Below are positions 23,331-31,944 of a stretch of 64,000 nucleotides of DNA, piece after piece; positions within the stretch are counted from its first letter, which is position 1; the number at the start of each line of letters is the position of its first letter. The DNA is from an uncultured Oscillospiraceae bacterium. GTDB lineage: Bacteria; Bacillota; Clostridia; Oscillospirales; Oscillospiraceae. Location of the stretch: NCBI GenBank assembly GCA_934569225.1, contig CAKTKC010000004.1:1-64000 (forward strand), read 5' to 3'. Position numbers and translations under genes: made by a program. The notes below the pieces were generated by a model that saw nothing but the letters and a program-made list of their open reading frames with translations, was not told the origin of the DNA and did no database searches.

Positions 23331-24449
23331 TTACTTTTCAAACACCTTTGCCACGTCTTCCAGTAAGTCCCGAATGTTCAGGTGCTGGGGGCAGATGTCT
23401 TCACACTGGCCGCACTTGAGGCAGTCGGAGGCTTTCGCGGCGTTCTTGGTGTGGACGTCGTGGTAGTAATAGCCGCTGTTCCAGTCGTGGAACTGCTTTT
23501 TTGCGTTCATGCAGGCGAACAGGTCGGGAATGGGAATGCCCTGAGGGCAGACCTCGGTGCAGTAGCGGCAGCCGGTGCAGGGAATCAGCCCCTGCCCCCG
23601 GAAAATCGCGCAGACTTTGACAATGGCCATCTGCTCTTCTTCGTTCAGCGGCCGAAAATCCTTCATAAAGCCGCAGTTATCCGCCATCATTTCCGTGCTG
23701 CCCATGCCGGACAAAACCATCCGGATGCCGGGGAAGCTGGCAGCGAAGCGAATGGCGTAGCTGGCGTTGGAGCCGCCGTGAAGTGCGTCCAGCACCTTCT
23801 GGGCGTCCTCCGGCAGATTCACCAGAGAACCGCCCTTCACCGGCTCCATGACGATGACGGGCTTGCCGTGCTTGCAGCAGACCTCGTAGCACTTCCGGGA
23901 TTCCACGGAGGGATCCTCGTAATCGACGTAGTTGAACTGAATCTGGACGACCTCGATCTGAGGATACTCGGTGAGAATCTGATCCAGAACCTCGGCCTTG
24001 TCGTGGAAGGAAATGCCGAAATGGCGGATCTTGCCCTCGTCCCGAAGCGCTATGACCGTTTCGTAGGCGTGAATCTGCTTGTATCTTGCGAACAAGTCCT
24101 TATTCTGGGCGTGCATCAGATAGAAATCGAAATAATCCACACCACAGGCTTCCAGCTGCTTCTGGAAGAGGGGACGGATGTCCTCGTTTTTTTCAAAGTA
24201 GTGGCTGGACAGCTTGTTGGTCAGGATGTACGCTTCCCGGGGATAGCGGGAGGTCAGGCACTTTTTCAGCGCGATTTCGCTCTGGCCGTCGAGATAGCCG
24301 TGGGCGGTGTCAAAATAGTTGAAGCCGTTGGCAAGAAACATGTCCACCATTTTGCTTGTTTCTTCAAAATCCACTTCCTTGCACTTCATGGGAAGGCGCA
24401 TACAGCCAAAACCAAAATTTCCCTTCACTTCGTCAAAACAGGATTGCAT
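23331..24449 (-). CDS. Aldo/keto reductase with C-terminal ferredoxin-type domain
   Basis: 372 aa. The (beta/alpha)8 aldo/keto reductase domain (about 1-270) has the tetrad region FDTAHGYLDGQSE (D and Y), TNKLSSHY (K) and LMHAQNKD (H). The C-terminus carries CTGCRYCTEVCP and CLKCGQCEDICP, two Cys-rich motifs that bind [4Fe-4S] clusters. This combination is common in anaerobes and suggests electron transfer from a ferredoxin-linked pool, not only NADPH. The ATG at 24449 has AGGAGG 9 nt upstream. Single-gene unit; substrate unknown. Confidence 0.88.
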   Translation of the reverse strand: MQSCFDEVKGNFGFGCMRLPMKCKEVDFEETSKMVDMFLANGFNYFDTAHGYLDGQSEIALKKCLTSRYPREAYILTNKLSSHYFEKNEDIRPLFQKQLEACGVDYFDFYLMHAQNKDLFARYKQIHAYETVIALRDEGKIRHFGISFHDKAEVLDQILTEYPQIEVVQIQFNYVDYEDPSVESRKCYEVCCKHGKPVIVMEPVKGGSLVNLPEDAQKVLDALHGGSNASYAIRFAASFPGIRMVLSGMGSTEMMADNCGFMKDFRPLNEEEQMAIVKVCAIFRGQGLIPCTGCRYCTEVCPQGIPIPDLFACMNAKKQFHDWNSGYYYHDVHTKNAAKASDCLKCGQCEDICPQHLNIRDLLEDVAKVFEK

Positions 24450-24587
24450 GTCAGAATTCCTCCTTGATTTTCCGTTTTTTTCACACACACCATAAGTATA
24501 ACATCCGGTAGTAACAATCGGTCAATTGGCAGTTTCAACAAATATTGCTGTGTACTATTTACACGGTTAAGGAAAAATTGGGGATTT

Positions 24588-25760
24588 TCACTTATTCCGG
24601 GCGATTTTGCAGATCAGGCTTTCGTGCATGACGGTCATAAGCACCAGAAGCACCAGCAGATACGCAGGCAGCAGCGAAACGGAAATATGCTGGGCGAGCA
24701 GGCCGAAAAGCGGCGGCATCAGGCAGGTGCCCACATAGGCGCAGGCCATCTGAACGCCGATGATGGCCTGAGACTTGTCCGCGCCGAAATGCGCCGGGGT
24801 GGAGTGGATGACGCAGGGGTAAATCGGCGCACAGCCAAGGCCGATGACCACAAAGCCCACCAGGGACGCGGCCGCTCCCAGGGGCAGGAACAGGATGACA
24901 ACGCCGCAGCCGATCAGCCCCTGTCCGAGGCGAATCACCTGGGTGTCGTTCAGCTTCATGGTGACAAAACCGCTGATCGCCCGGCCAACAGTAATGCCGA
25001 TGAAGAACATGCTGGCAAAGGCGGCGGCAGTCTCCGGAAGGACGCCCTTGTGGAGCGTCAGGTAGCTGCTCGCCCACAGTCCGGCGGTCTGCTCCACGGC
25101 GCAGTAGCAGAAGAAGCAGGCCAGAACCTCTTTTACGCCGGGAATTCTCAGGATTTCTTTCAGGGAAAGGGGCGCCGCTTCCGTTTCGTTCCCCGATGCG
25201 TCCACGACTTTGGGGCGCTTCTTCCAGAGCGGCAGGCTGAAAATCAGCACGGCGGTCAGCACCATTTGAATCACGGAGATGGTGCGGTAGCCTGCGTTCC
25301 ATGTCCCGCCGCTGGTCATGACATAGCCCATGATGTACGGGCCGGAGGCCGCGCCCACGCCCCACATGCAGTGCAGCCAGCTCATGTGCTTGCTCTTGTA
25401 GTGCAGTGCCACGTAGTTATTCAAGGAAGCGTCCACACTCCCCGCACCCAGCCCGTAGGGAACCGCCCACAGGCAGAGCTGCCAGAAAGCGCTGCTGACG
25501 GAAAAACCCCAGAGCGCCACGGCGGTCATGGCGACGCTGATGGCCGTGACCTTTCCCGTACCCAGCCGACGGGTCAGCCGGTCACTTTGCAAGCTGGAAA
25601 CGATGGTGCCCAGGGCGATGATCATGGAGATGATACCGGCATAGGAGACCGGCACGCCGAGCTGGGGATACATGGTCGGCCAGGCCGAGCCGAGCAGAGA
25701 ATCCGGCAGTCCCAGACTGATGAAGGACAGATAGATGATGACGAGCAGAAGCTGAAACAT
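24588..25760 (-). CDS. Major facilitator superfamily transporter
   Basis: 390 aa with twelve predicted membrane helices in two six-helix halves and the MFS loop 2-3 signature SDRLTRRLGTGK. The first helix carries the GLPDSLLGSAWP motif seen in FucP/YfkF-like subfamilies, which often transport sugars or hydrophobic compounds. The central loop between helices 6 and 7 is charged (WKKRPKVVDASGNETE). The start at 25760 is preceded by GAGAGG. The substrate is not predictable. Confidence 0.85.
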   Translation of the reverse strand: MFQLLLVIIYLSFISLGLPDSLLGSAWPTMYPQLGVPVSYAGIISMIIALGTIVSSLQSDRLTRRLGTGKVTAISVAMTAVALWGFSVSSAFWQLCLWAVPYGLGAGSVDASLNNYVALHYKSKHMSWLHCMWGVGAASGPYIMGYVMTSGGTWNAGYRTISVIQMVLTAVLIFSLPLWKKRPKVVDASGNETEAAPLSLKEILRIPGVKEVLACFFCYCAVEQTAGLWASSYLTLHKGVLPETAAAFASMFFIGITVGRAISGFVTMKLNDTQVIRLGQGLIGCGVVILFLPLGAAASLVGFVVIGLGCAPIYPCVIHSTPAHFGADKSQAIIGVQMACAYVGTCLMPPLFGLLAQHISVSLLPAYLLVLLVLMTVMHESLICKIARNK

Positions 25761-25808
25761 GTTAAAAACCTCTCGGATTTTTATTTTTTGAATACGGTTC
25801 CGGTGGAC

Positions 25809-26045
25809 TCAGAAATCGTTCGTTTTCTGAGATTCCGAATCAATATACTGAAACCTTGGCCCATGATAGCCGTCCCGGTCTACGGTTTCGTTCCACATAG
25901 CGGCGGGACGCACCCACAGGCCGTATTCGCCGTATAGTGCGCGATAGACCACCATGGGTTCCCGGGTTTCCGAATGGGTCGCGGTTCCGAGAAGCTCGTA
26001 GAGATTACCCTTGAAATGCCGGTAAAAGCCGGTTTTGATATCCAT
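25809..26045 (-). CDS. DUF1653 family protein
   Basis: 78 aa; contains the family hallmark FYRHFKGNLYELLGTATHSET and MVVYRALYGEYGLWVRP. DUF1653 proteins are small SH3-like beta-barrel proteins of unknown function found across bacteria. ATG 26045 is used because AGGAAGG lies upstream; a longer frame upstream would cross a palindrome. It is 49 nt upstream of the MFS gene start and possibly cotranscribed with it. Confidence 0.85.
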   Translation of the reverse strand: MDIKTGFYRHFKGNLYELLGTATHSETREPMVVYRALYGEYGLWVRPAAMWNETVDRDGYHGPRFQYIDSESQKTNDF

Positions 26046-26065
26046 AACAGTACCTTCCTGAAGAA

Positions 26066-26091
26066 GCGCGCCGGAGGATCCTCCGGCGCGC
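26066..26091 (-). terminator. 26-bp perfect palindrome after the deacetylase-like gene
   Basis: A perfect GC-rich palindrome (arms GCGCGCCGGAGGA / TCCTCCGGCGCGC) lies 10 nt after the stop of the gene at 26101. No T run follows, so it may work as a 3' stabilising or Rho-independent-like hairpin. Confidence 0.5.
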
Positions 26092-26100
26092 AATGTCGTA

Positions 26101-28122
26101 TTAACCTGCCTTGGGAACGTCGCCGCCTCTTGCGGTCATGTCTACAACCATGTTGGGATCGAACAGACCTCTGTCGGTGAACCGGTTGGCGTACCAGACC
26201 ATGGTCTCGCCGGTGACCATCAGACGCTTCTGACGGACGTAGGTGTTATTTACCTCAGTACTGGGATCCTTACCGTTGGAAATGAAGTAGCGGAAACCGG
26301 TCTGATACATGACGTTGAAGGACGCACCGGTGTAGTCGGAGAGGTCACTGGCCTGAGCAAAGACGAAGGTGTCCAGATTGCCGATAATGGGCGTGATCTG
26401 CTGCGTCCAGCTCTGCAGGTCGGCGGTGATGCCTGCGGAATTCATGGTGCTGTACTTCTGGTTCTCGTAGGTGTAGCAGGCCAGACGGTAGCCCTTGGCC
26501 TTCAGCGCTTCCACAATGGCGATGGCGCCGGCCTTCTCCTGCTCATAGAAGTCGTTGCCCTTGGTGCTGACATAGGAGGTGTTGCAGCGGTAGCCGAAGA
26601 TACCCTGACTGCCGGTCACGGCCAGAGTGGCACGGGCGCCACGGTAAGAGAAGTCGGGGTGAGCCTTGATGAAATCCTCCAGAATGGGGACAAAATCGTA
26701 ATTGCCGGTGAGGGTATTGTTGCTGCTGTCGATGTACTCAGCCTTGATATCGCCGTTGGCATCCAGAACCAGCTTGTTGGCAAAGCCAGCGCCGCCGGCG
26801 TCAGCCACGCCGTCATTGTTGCTGTCAACCATGTACTCAAAGTAGTTGACCATGGTCTCAGTGAGCATAAGGGGCTTCTTCCCCTGGGGGAGGAAAATGG
26901 ACTTGGCCTCGTACTGATCGGTGCCGGAAACGGTCTGCCCGACGTTTACGAAGTCGTCAAAGTCCACCAGCACGTAGTTGTTGGCGTAGAGCTGCTCCAG
27001 AATCTTGGAGAACTCGTCGATGGTGACAAAGTTCTGGTTGTACTTTCCGCCCAGCTCCTTATCGCTGAAGGCACGGGCGGGGTCGGCGATCAGCACGTGG
27101 AAGCTGAGGTTGGGAATCTGGGAATAATCCTTGTACTCAACCAGAGAATTCATTGCATTGACGTACTCCGCGCGCTTTGTGCTCATGTCGGGGTAGTTGG
27201 CGATATCTGCAAAGGAATCCAGCTTCTCGATGGCGCCCTCATAATCATAGTTGGCGGCAAGCACGGCGGCCTCGTCCATGATCCGCTGATATTCCGCTTC
27301 CGCCGCCTGGGCGCTGCTGATGGAGGCTTCGATCGCGTTCTTCTTGATGGCGTCGTTGACCCGCTTCTGCTCGATGGCGTTGGAAACCGCGCCAATGACG
27401 AAGGAGAGAATCAGAATCAGGCACACGCAGGCAATCAGCGGGGGGAGGTAAACCTCCTTGAAGATCTGTGCCTTGGTCTTCCTGCGACGGCGACGGGGAT
27501 TGCTGGGGTCAACGGGCGCTTCCAGCGCTTCCTTGTTCGTCAGGGGAGCAAAGTAGAGGTCATACAGCTTGGTGAAGATGTTGGGCTTTGCTTCCTTCGG
27601 CTCTTTCGGCTCCTTGGGCTTGCGCTCCCGGCGGGGCTTGGGCGCCTTCTCGGGCTTTTCCTTCCGGGGGCGGGCGGGCTTGTCCTCGTCTTCCTCGTCC
27701 TCATCCGGATAATCGTCCTCCGGCTCGTCCTGGAAGTCGGAATCGTCCTCGGGCGCGGCCTGGGGCTGCTCGTCCTCGTCGTCCAGGAAGTCCGTTACGT
27801 CGAAGTCCGGGTCATCCTCCTGCTTGTCGCTGCCGAAGTCATCGTGCTCCTGAGAATTGCGGCGGACGGCCTTGGGGGACAGAATATCGTCCAGGTCGAG
27901 ATCGTCAACGGCCTCGTCGGAATCCTCGTCCAGACCCAGACCGCTGAGGTCCAGATCGTCGTCGTATCCATCGGAGGACGTTTTCTCCGGCTTCTCGCCG
28001 GAAGGCACGTCGTCAAACTCGGAAAGATCTATATCTGCGCCGTCTTCGCCGTCCAAAAATGCCTTGGGGTCGAAGTCGTCATCGTCGAAATGGAAATCCA
28101 TGTCGAAATCGTCCTTAGCCAT
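26101..28122 (-). CDS. Membrane-anchored polysaccharide-deacetylase-like protein with acidic cytoplasmic domain
   Basis: 673 aa. Residues 1 to about 150 are extremely acidic and disordered (runs of Asp/Glu such as DFHFDDDDFD). A Pro/Lys/Arg-rich stretch follows (PRRERKPKEPKEPKE), then one membrane helix near 232-255 (LIACVCLILILSFVIGAV), a coiled-coil-like region, and an extracellular NodB-like deacetylase domain (FVTIDEFSKILEQLYANNYVLVDFDDFV, SYRGARATLAVTG). Clear HxxxH metal-ligand motifs are not visible, so activity is uncertain. It probably acts on or senses cell-wall glycans, with the acidic domain in the cytoplasm. Confidence 0.75.
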   Translation of the reverse strand: MAKDDFDMDFHFDDDDFDPKAFLDGEDGADIDLSEFDDVPSGEKPEKTSSDGYDDDLDLSGLGLDEDSDEAVDDLDLDDILSPKAVRRNSQEHDDFGSDKQEDDPDFDVTDFLDDEDEQPQAAPEDDSDFQDEPEDDYPDEDEEDEDKPARPRKEKPEKAPKPRRERKPKEPKEPKEAKPNIFTKLYDLYFAPLTNKEALEAPVDPSNPRRRRRKTKAQIFKEVYLPPLIACVCLILILSFVIGAVSNAIEQKRVNDAIKKNAIEASISSAQAAEAEYQRIMDEAAVLAANYDYEGAIEKLDSFADIANYPDMSTKRAEYVNAMNSLVEYKDYSQIPNLSFHVLIADPARAFSDKELGGKYNQNFVTIDEFSKILEQLYANNYVLVDFDDFVNVGQTVSGTDQYEAKSIFLPQGKKPLMLTETMVNYFEYMVDSNNDGVADAGGAGFANKLVLDANGDIKAEYIDSSNNTLTGNYDFVPILEDFIKAHPDFSYRGARATLAVTGSQGIFGYRCNTSYVSTKGNDFYEQEKAGAIAIVEALKAKGYRLACYTYENQKYSTMNSAGITADLQSWTQQITPIIGNLDTFVFAQASDLSDYTGASFNVMYQTGFRYFISNGKDPSTEVNNTYVRQKRLMVTGETMVWYANRFTDRGLFDPNMVVDMTARGGDVPKAG

Positions 28123-28255
28123 AGTTCATCCCTGCCTTTATGGTATAGTCAACAGTATTCTACCATCGACAAAGAAAAAAAGCAAGGGAAATCGGAAGAA
28201 AAGGTAAAAAAAGAGAAACAGGTCGAAACCGTGGGGTTCCGGGCGATAAAGCAAA

Positions 28256-28294
28256 CGCGCGGACTTCCCATAGTTTCGGGGGGAAGTCCGCGCG
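28256..28294 (-). terminator. Hairpin after the XRE-LiaF-like gene
   Basis: CGCGCGGACTTCCC (28256-28269) pairs perfectly over 14 bp with GGGAAGTCCGCGCG (28281-28294). On the - strand TTTGCTTTATC follows, a weak T tract. The 189-nt gap 28123-28311 otherwise holds the upstream region of the deacetylase-like gene. Confidence 0.65.
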
Positions 28295-28311
28295 TGAAAA
28301 AACCGATAAAA

Positions 28312-29337
28312 TTATACGTAGCGGATGGAAATTTCGCCGAAGCTGGCATCGCAGTTGACGTGGATGACCTCCGCCGCATCATCATCCGGCGCACCGGAAA
28401 CCGATACGCTTGCAAACGCGGCACTCTTGGTCGGCTCCACCCGAAAGCGGCTGGGGACGATCAGCACCAGCTCGCCGAAAGCGCAGTTCAGATCGACGGT
28501 GCAGTTCTCCGCAAGCCGCTCACATTTTTGCAGATCGACGTACAGACTGCCGAAGCTCACGTCCGCGCTGCCGCCGCCCAGGGTGGGCAGGAGGATTGTA
28601 TAGTGGTTTTCGCCGAAGGCTGTGTCGCAGTCAAAGAAATTGCCGGTGCAGGTGCAGTGCTCTTTTTTGCGGCCGCTGTTTCTGGTGGGGTGGAAGGAAA
28701 AGCAGCCGCTGTTGTGCGTGCCGTTTTTCGACTTGCGAAGGGCGTCCACCAGCAGACTGCCGCCGAACAGCAGCAGGAAAAGCGGCAGAAGGAATTCCCG
28801 CCCCAGCCGGAAGGGGGCAAAGTTCAGATTGCTCAGCAGAAAATACAGTCCGAACAGGGAGCAGCCCAGCCGGAAGAAGGAAAACCGGGGGAACAGTCCG
28901 AAAATGCCGAACACCAGAAGCGCAGACGGCCAGACGACATCCCAGAGCTTTGCGTGGAAGCTCAGAAGATAGGAAGCCAGCATGATGCCGCCCACCAGGA
29001 GAATCCAGACAGCAAGGCCGATGCTGCCTTTCTTGCCGCCGTCCAGGGACAGCTCCCAGGTCATTTCCGGATGGTTATGTACGCCGCGTTCCGCATCGTC
29101 CGCTGAAACGATCTCAGCGGGCTGAACCTCTTTCCGCTCAATTCCCAGCAGCTCGTCGGTGGAGATGCCGAAAACCTCTGCCAGCTTCGGCAATGCGCTG
29201 ATGTCCGGGCAGGACTGGTCATTTTCCCATTTGCTCACGGCCTGAGCGGTGACGCCCATCAGCTCCGCGAGGGCGTCCTGGGTCAGCCCCAGACGCTTGC
29301 GGTGGAAGACGATCCGCTTCCCCAATGTTTCTTCCAT
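28312..29337 (-). CDS. XRE-type regulator fused to a LiaF-like membrane domain
   Basis: 341 aa. Residues 1-66 form a Cro/CI helix-turn-helix (LGLTQDALAELMGVTAQAVSKWEND). Four or so membrane helices follow (about 105-200), then a C-terminal beta-rich domain with repeated FGE motifs (DTAFGENHYTILL, CAFGELVLIVP, DASFGEISIRYV) typical of LiaF/DUF2154 cell-wall-stress proteins. It could join envelope sensing and DNA binding in one chain. The start is preceded by AAAGGAG. It is divergent from luxS; the 251-nt gap 29338-29588 holds the two upstream regions. Confidence 0.82.
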   Translation of the reverse strand: MEETLGKRIVFHRKRLGLTQDALAELMGVTAQAVSKWENDQSCPDISALPKLAEVFGISTDELLGIERKEVQPAEIVSADDAERGVHNHPEMTWELSLDGGKKGSIGLAVWILLVGGIMLASYLLSFHAKLWDVVWPSALLVFGIFGLFPRFSFFRLGCSLFGLYFLLSNLNFAPFRLGREFLLPLFLLLFGGSLLVDALRKSKNGTHNSGCFSFHPTRNSGRKKEHCTCTGNFFDCDTAFGENHYTILLPTLGGGSADVSFGSLYVDLQKCERLAENCTVDLNCAFGELVLIVPSRFRVEPTKSAAFASVSVSGAPDDDAAEVIHVNCDASFGEISIRYV

Positions 29338-29533
29338 ATTTGATTGATCTCCTTTTCCAAAATGAAGTACATGGCAGGGCGTTTGCCCTGCCGGAATGGT
29401 ATCCGTCGTTGCAACTGCCTATATCATGCCATAGATAGGGCAAAAAAGCTATAAAATGTTCGTTAATATGGGAAGAAATTTTTCCCAACCGCCGGTTGAA
29501 ATGGACTCAACCACTGGTTGCGGGCAGTTTTGC

Positions 29534-29562
29534 TTGCAATAACGGCTGGAATGTGGTATCCT
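29534..29562 (+). promoter_or_regulatory. sigma-A promoter for luxS-mtnN
   Basis: TTGCAA, 17-bp spacer, TATCCT, 26 nt before the luxS ATG. Confidence 0.6.
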
Positions 29563-29588
29563 TTTCTGTAGAAAATGGAGGGAATGAC

Positions 29589-30065
29589 ATGGAAAAAATA
29601 ACCAGCTTTACCATTGACCACATCAAATTGCAGCCGGGGCTGTACGTCTCCCGGAAGGATAAGGTGGGGGCGCAGACGGTGACAACCTTCGACCTGCGCC
29701 TGACGAAACCCAATGACGAGCCGGTGATGAACACCGCCGAGGTGCATACCATCGAGCATCTTGCGGCAACCTATCTGCGAAACGAGCCGACCTGGAAGGA
29801 CAAGGTGCTTTACTTCGGCCCCATGGGCTGCCGGACGGGCTTTTATCTTCTGCTGACCGGGGATTATACGTCCAGGGACGTTGTTCCGCTGGTGCTGGAC
29901 TGCTTCCGCTTCATCCGGGATTATCGTGGGGACGTGCCGGGGGCAAGCCCGAAGGACTGCGGCAACTATCTGGACATGAACCTGTCCATGGCAAATTATT
30001 GGGGCGGAAAATACGCCGCATTGCTGGAAAACATTGACGACAGCCGACTGGTTTACCCGGAATAA
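29589..30065 (+). CDS. luxS: S-ribosylhomocysteine lyase (AI-2 synthase)
   Basis: 158 aa. Cleaves S-ribosylhomocysteine to homocysteine and DPD, the autoinducer-2 precursor. The metal ligands are H53 and H57 in the HTIEH motif and C124 (KDCGNYLDM); E56 and C81 (GPMGCRTG) are the catalytic residues. Length is typical. The ribosome site is GGAGGGAATGAC. mtnN follows 10 nt later and supplies its substrate, so the pair is a complete SAH-detoxification module of the activated methyl cycle. Confidence 0.95.
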   Translation: MEKITSFTIDHIKLQPGLYVSRKDKVGAQTVTTFDLRLTKPNDEPVMNTAEVHTIEHLAATYLRNEPTWKDKVLYFGPMGCRTGFYLLLTGDYTSRDVVPLVLDCFRFIRDYRGDVPGASPKDCGNYLDMNLSMANYWGGKYAALLENIDDSRLVYPE

Positions 30066-30075
30066 GGAGAAAACA

Positions 30076-30792
30076 ATGACAAAATTAGGAATTATTGGCG
30101 CTATGGACGTGGAGGTTGAGACGCTGCTTGCCGAAATGGAGCAGGTGACCTCCGCAAAGAAAGCAGGCAGCACCTTCCACGAGGGCGTGCTGATGGGGCT
30201 TCCCGTGGTTCTGGTGCAGTGCGGCGTGGGCAAGGTCAATGCGGCGCTGTGCGTGCAGATCATGTGTGACTGCTTCGGCGTGACCCATTTGGTGAACACC
30301 GGCATTGCGGGTTCCCTTTGCGCGGAGCTGGACATCGGCGATCTGGTTGTGAGCCGGGACGCCATGTACCATGATTTTGACTGCGTCCATTTCGGCTATC
30401 CCTTCGGCAAGGTTCCGGGGATGGATGTCATTGCGTTTCCTGCCGACGACACGCTGCTTGGTTATGCTTTTGCTTCGACGGAAGCGGTGAATCCGGGACA
30501 CACCAGGGTGGGCAGGGTCGCCAGCGGCGACCAGTTCGTGGCCGACCCGGCGGTGAAGGAAAAAATCGTGGCAAACACCCAGGGACTGTGTACGGAGATG
30601 GAGGGCGCAGCCATCGCCCAGACGGCCTACCGCAACGGCGTTCCCTTCGTCATTCTCCGCGCCATCTCCGACAAGGCAGACGACAGCGCGGAAATGGACT
30701 ATCCCACATTTGAAAAAATCGCCGCCCACCGCTGCGCCGAGGTCACCTGCAAGCTGGCAAAGCACCTGCACGAAGCGGAAATGATGAATTGA
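30076..30792 (+). CDS. mtnN: 5'-methylthioadenosine/S-adenosylhomocysteine nucleosidase
   Basis: 238 aa. Removes adenine from SAH and methylthioadenosine, giving S-ribosylhomocysteine for LuxS. Signatures: GIIGAMDVEVETLL at the N-terminus, GVGKVNAAL, NTGIAGSL, SGDQFV, and the active-site segment EMEGAAIAQTA with RAISDKAD (catalytic Asp). ATG 30076 follows AAGGAGAAAACA. It overlaps nothing and is read from the luxS promoter. Confidence 0.95.
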   Translation: MTKLGIIGAMDVEVETLLAEMEQVTSAKKAGSTFHEGVLMGLPVVLVQCGVGKVNAALCVQIMCDCFGVTHLVNTGIAGSLCAELDIGDLVVSRDAMYHDFDCVHFGYPFGKVPGMDVIAFPADDTLLGYAFASTEAVNPGHTRVGRVASGDQFVADPAVKEKIVANTQGLCTEMEGAAIAQTAYRNGVPFVILRAISDKADDSAEMDYPTFEKIAAHRCAEVTCKLAKHLHEAEMMN

Positions 30793-30832
30793 ATGTATTC
30801 TCCTGGGAAAGCTACCTCCGGAGGGATTCAAC

Positions 30833-31270
30833 ATGACGGAAAAACAATATGGCGCTCTGGTCGCGCGGATGGCACCCAAATCGCCCATGTGGCGCGACTG
30901 CCTGAACGCTTTCTGGATCGGCGGGCTGATCTGTGTGGCCGGGCAGATATTCATGAACTGCTACGGTGCCTGGGGAATGGAAAAGCAGGAAGCCGGTACG
31001 GCCGCGTCCATGACGCTGGTGGCGCTGTCCGCGCTGCTGACGGGTCTGAGCGTGTACGACGATATCGCCAAGCACGCGGGAGCCGGTACGCTGGTGCCCA
31101 TCACGGGGTTTGCCAACGCCATCGCCGCCCCGGCCGTGGAATTCAAGACCGAGGGCTTTGTGCTGGGTGTGGGCGCGAAAATGTTCACCATTGCGGGGCC
31201 AGTGATCGTGTACGGTCTGGCCGCAAGCGTGGTGTATGGGTTTATTTACTGGCTGTATACGATTCTATAA
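30833..31270 (+). CDS. spoVAC: Stage V sporulation protein AC
   Basis: 145 aa membrane protein of the SpoVA dipicolinic-acid channel, which loads DPA into the forespore and releases it at germination. The family features are clear: WRDCLNAFWIGGLICVAGQ, then DDIAKHAGAGTLVPITGFANA and EGFVLGVGAKMFTIAGPVI. About four helices. Its usual partners spoVAD and spoVAE are not adjacent; it follows mtnN by 40 nt with its own GGAGGG site. A weak TGAATT-N17-AAAGCTA pair upstream could be a sigma-G promoter, which would uncouple it from luxS-mtnN. Confidence 0.92.
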   Translation: MTEKQYGALVARMAPKSPMWRDCLNAFWIGGLICVAGQIFMNCYGAWGMEKQEAGTAASMTLVALSALLTGLSVYDDIAKHAGAGTLVPITGFANAIAAPAVEFKTEGFVLGVGAKMFTIAGPVIVYGLAASVVYGFIYWLYTIL

Positions 31271-31277
31271 GGAGAGG

Positions 31278-31313
31278 CGCTGTCATCCAAAGTAAGATGA
31301 CAGCGTTTTTCAT
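31278..31313 (+). terminator. Terminator after spoVAC
   Basis: A 10-bp perfect stem CGCTGTCATC / GATGACAGCG followed by TTTTTCATTT. Confidence 0.88.
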
Positions 31314-31334
31314 TTCCGCGCAAAAAAGCGTTTT

Positions 31335-31363
31335 TTGATTTTTCACCGTATTATGGGTATGAC
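31335..31363 (+). promoter_or_regulatory. Probable promoter of the ECF sigma gene
   Basis: TTGATT, 17-bp spacer, TATGAC, 26 nt before the GTG start. An autoregulatory ECF-type promoter cannot be excluded. Confidence 0.45.
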
Positions 31364-31389
31364 CGGTCAAAAAAAGTGAGGTGACGCCC

Positions 31390-31944
31390 GTGAAGGATAA
31401 AGCCGTGATCGAAGCAATCGCCCGCCGGGACGAGCAGGCGGTGAGCGCGGTCATCGATAAATACTCCCGTCTGCTCTGGCCGATTGCCGGGACGGTGCTG
31501 GAGAAGGTCGGCTGCGACCAGGATGTGGAGGAATGTGTCGCGGACACGTTCATCTACCTCTGGGAGCATCCGGAAAAATTCGACCCTGAAAAGGGGAACC
31601 TGAAAAGCTGGCTGTGCATCGTGGCGAGAAGCCGCGCCATTGACCGCTTTCGGGAAATCACCCGCCGGGGCGTGCTTCCGCTGGAGGAGGCCGTACTGGC
31701 GCAGACCCTTGGTCTACAGGAGGAAGCCATACGCAAGGAGACCCGGCGGGAGCTGCTGGAAACGGTGAATTCTCTGGACGAGCCGGGGCGGGAAATTCTG
31801 GTGCGGCGGTATTATTACGACCAGAAGCCGCGGCAGATCGCATTGGCATTGGGAATGACGGTGAAGCAGGTGGACAACTCCCTGTACCGCAGCAAGCGTC
31901 TGCTCAGGGAAAAGCTGTCGCATGCCTGGGGAGGTGCGGAATGA
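31390..31944 (+). CDS. ECF-type RNA polymerase sigma factor
   Basis: 184 aa sigma-70-family factor with only regions 2 and 4. Region 2 is seen as the core helix DVEECVADTFIYLWEHPEKFD followed by SWLCIVARSRAIDRFRE; region 4 as SLDEPGREILVRRYYYDQKP with the helix-turn-helix QIALALGMTVKQVDNSLYRSKRLLREKL. The GTG at 31390 is preferred over one at 31381 because GAGG is 8 nt upstream. Its stop overlaps the next start by 4 nt, which fits a sigma/anti-sigma pair. Confidence 0.9.
   Translation: MKDKAVIEAIARRDEQAVSAVIDKYSRLLWPIAGTVLEKVGCDQDVEECVADTFIYLWEHPEKFDPEKGNLKSWLCIVARSRAIDRFREITRRGVLPLEEAVLAQTLGLQEEAIRKETRRELLETVNSLDEPGREILVRRYYYDQKPRQIALALGMTVKQVDNSLYRSKRLLREKLSHAWGGAE

Noticed and set aside
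26659..29106. An 815-codon + strand open frame opposite the deacetylase-like and XRE-LiaF genes
   Set aside because: Runs through the terminator region and two well-supported genes; low-complexity Val/Gly/Leu-rich composition, typical of antisense open frames.
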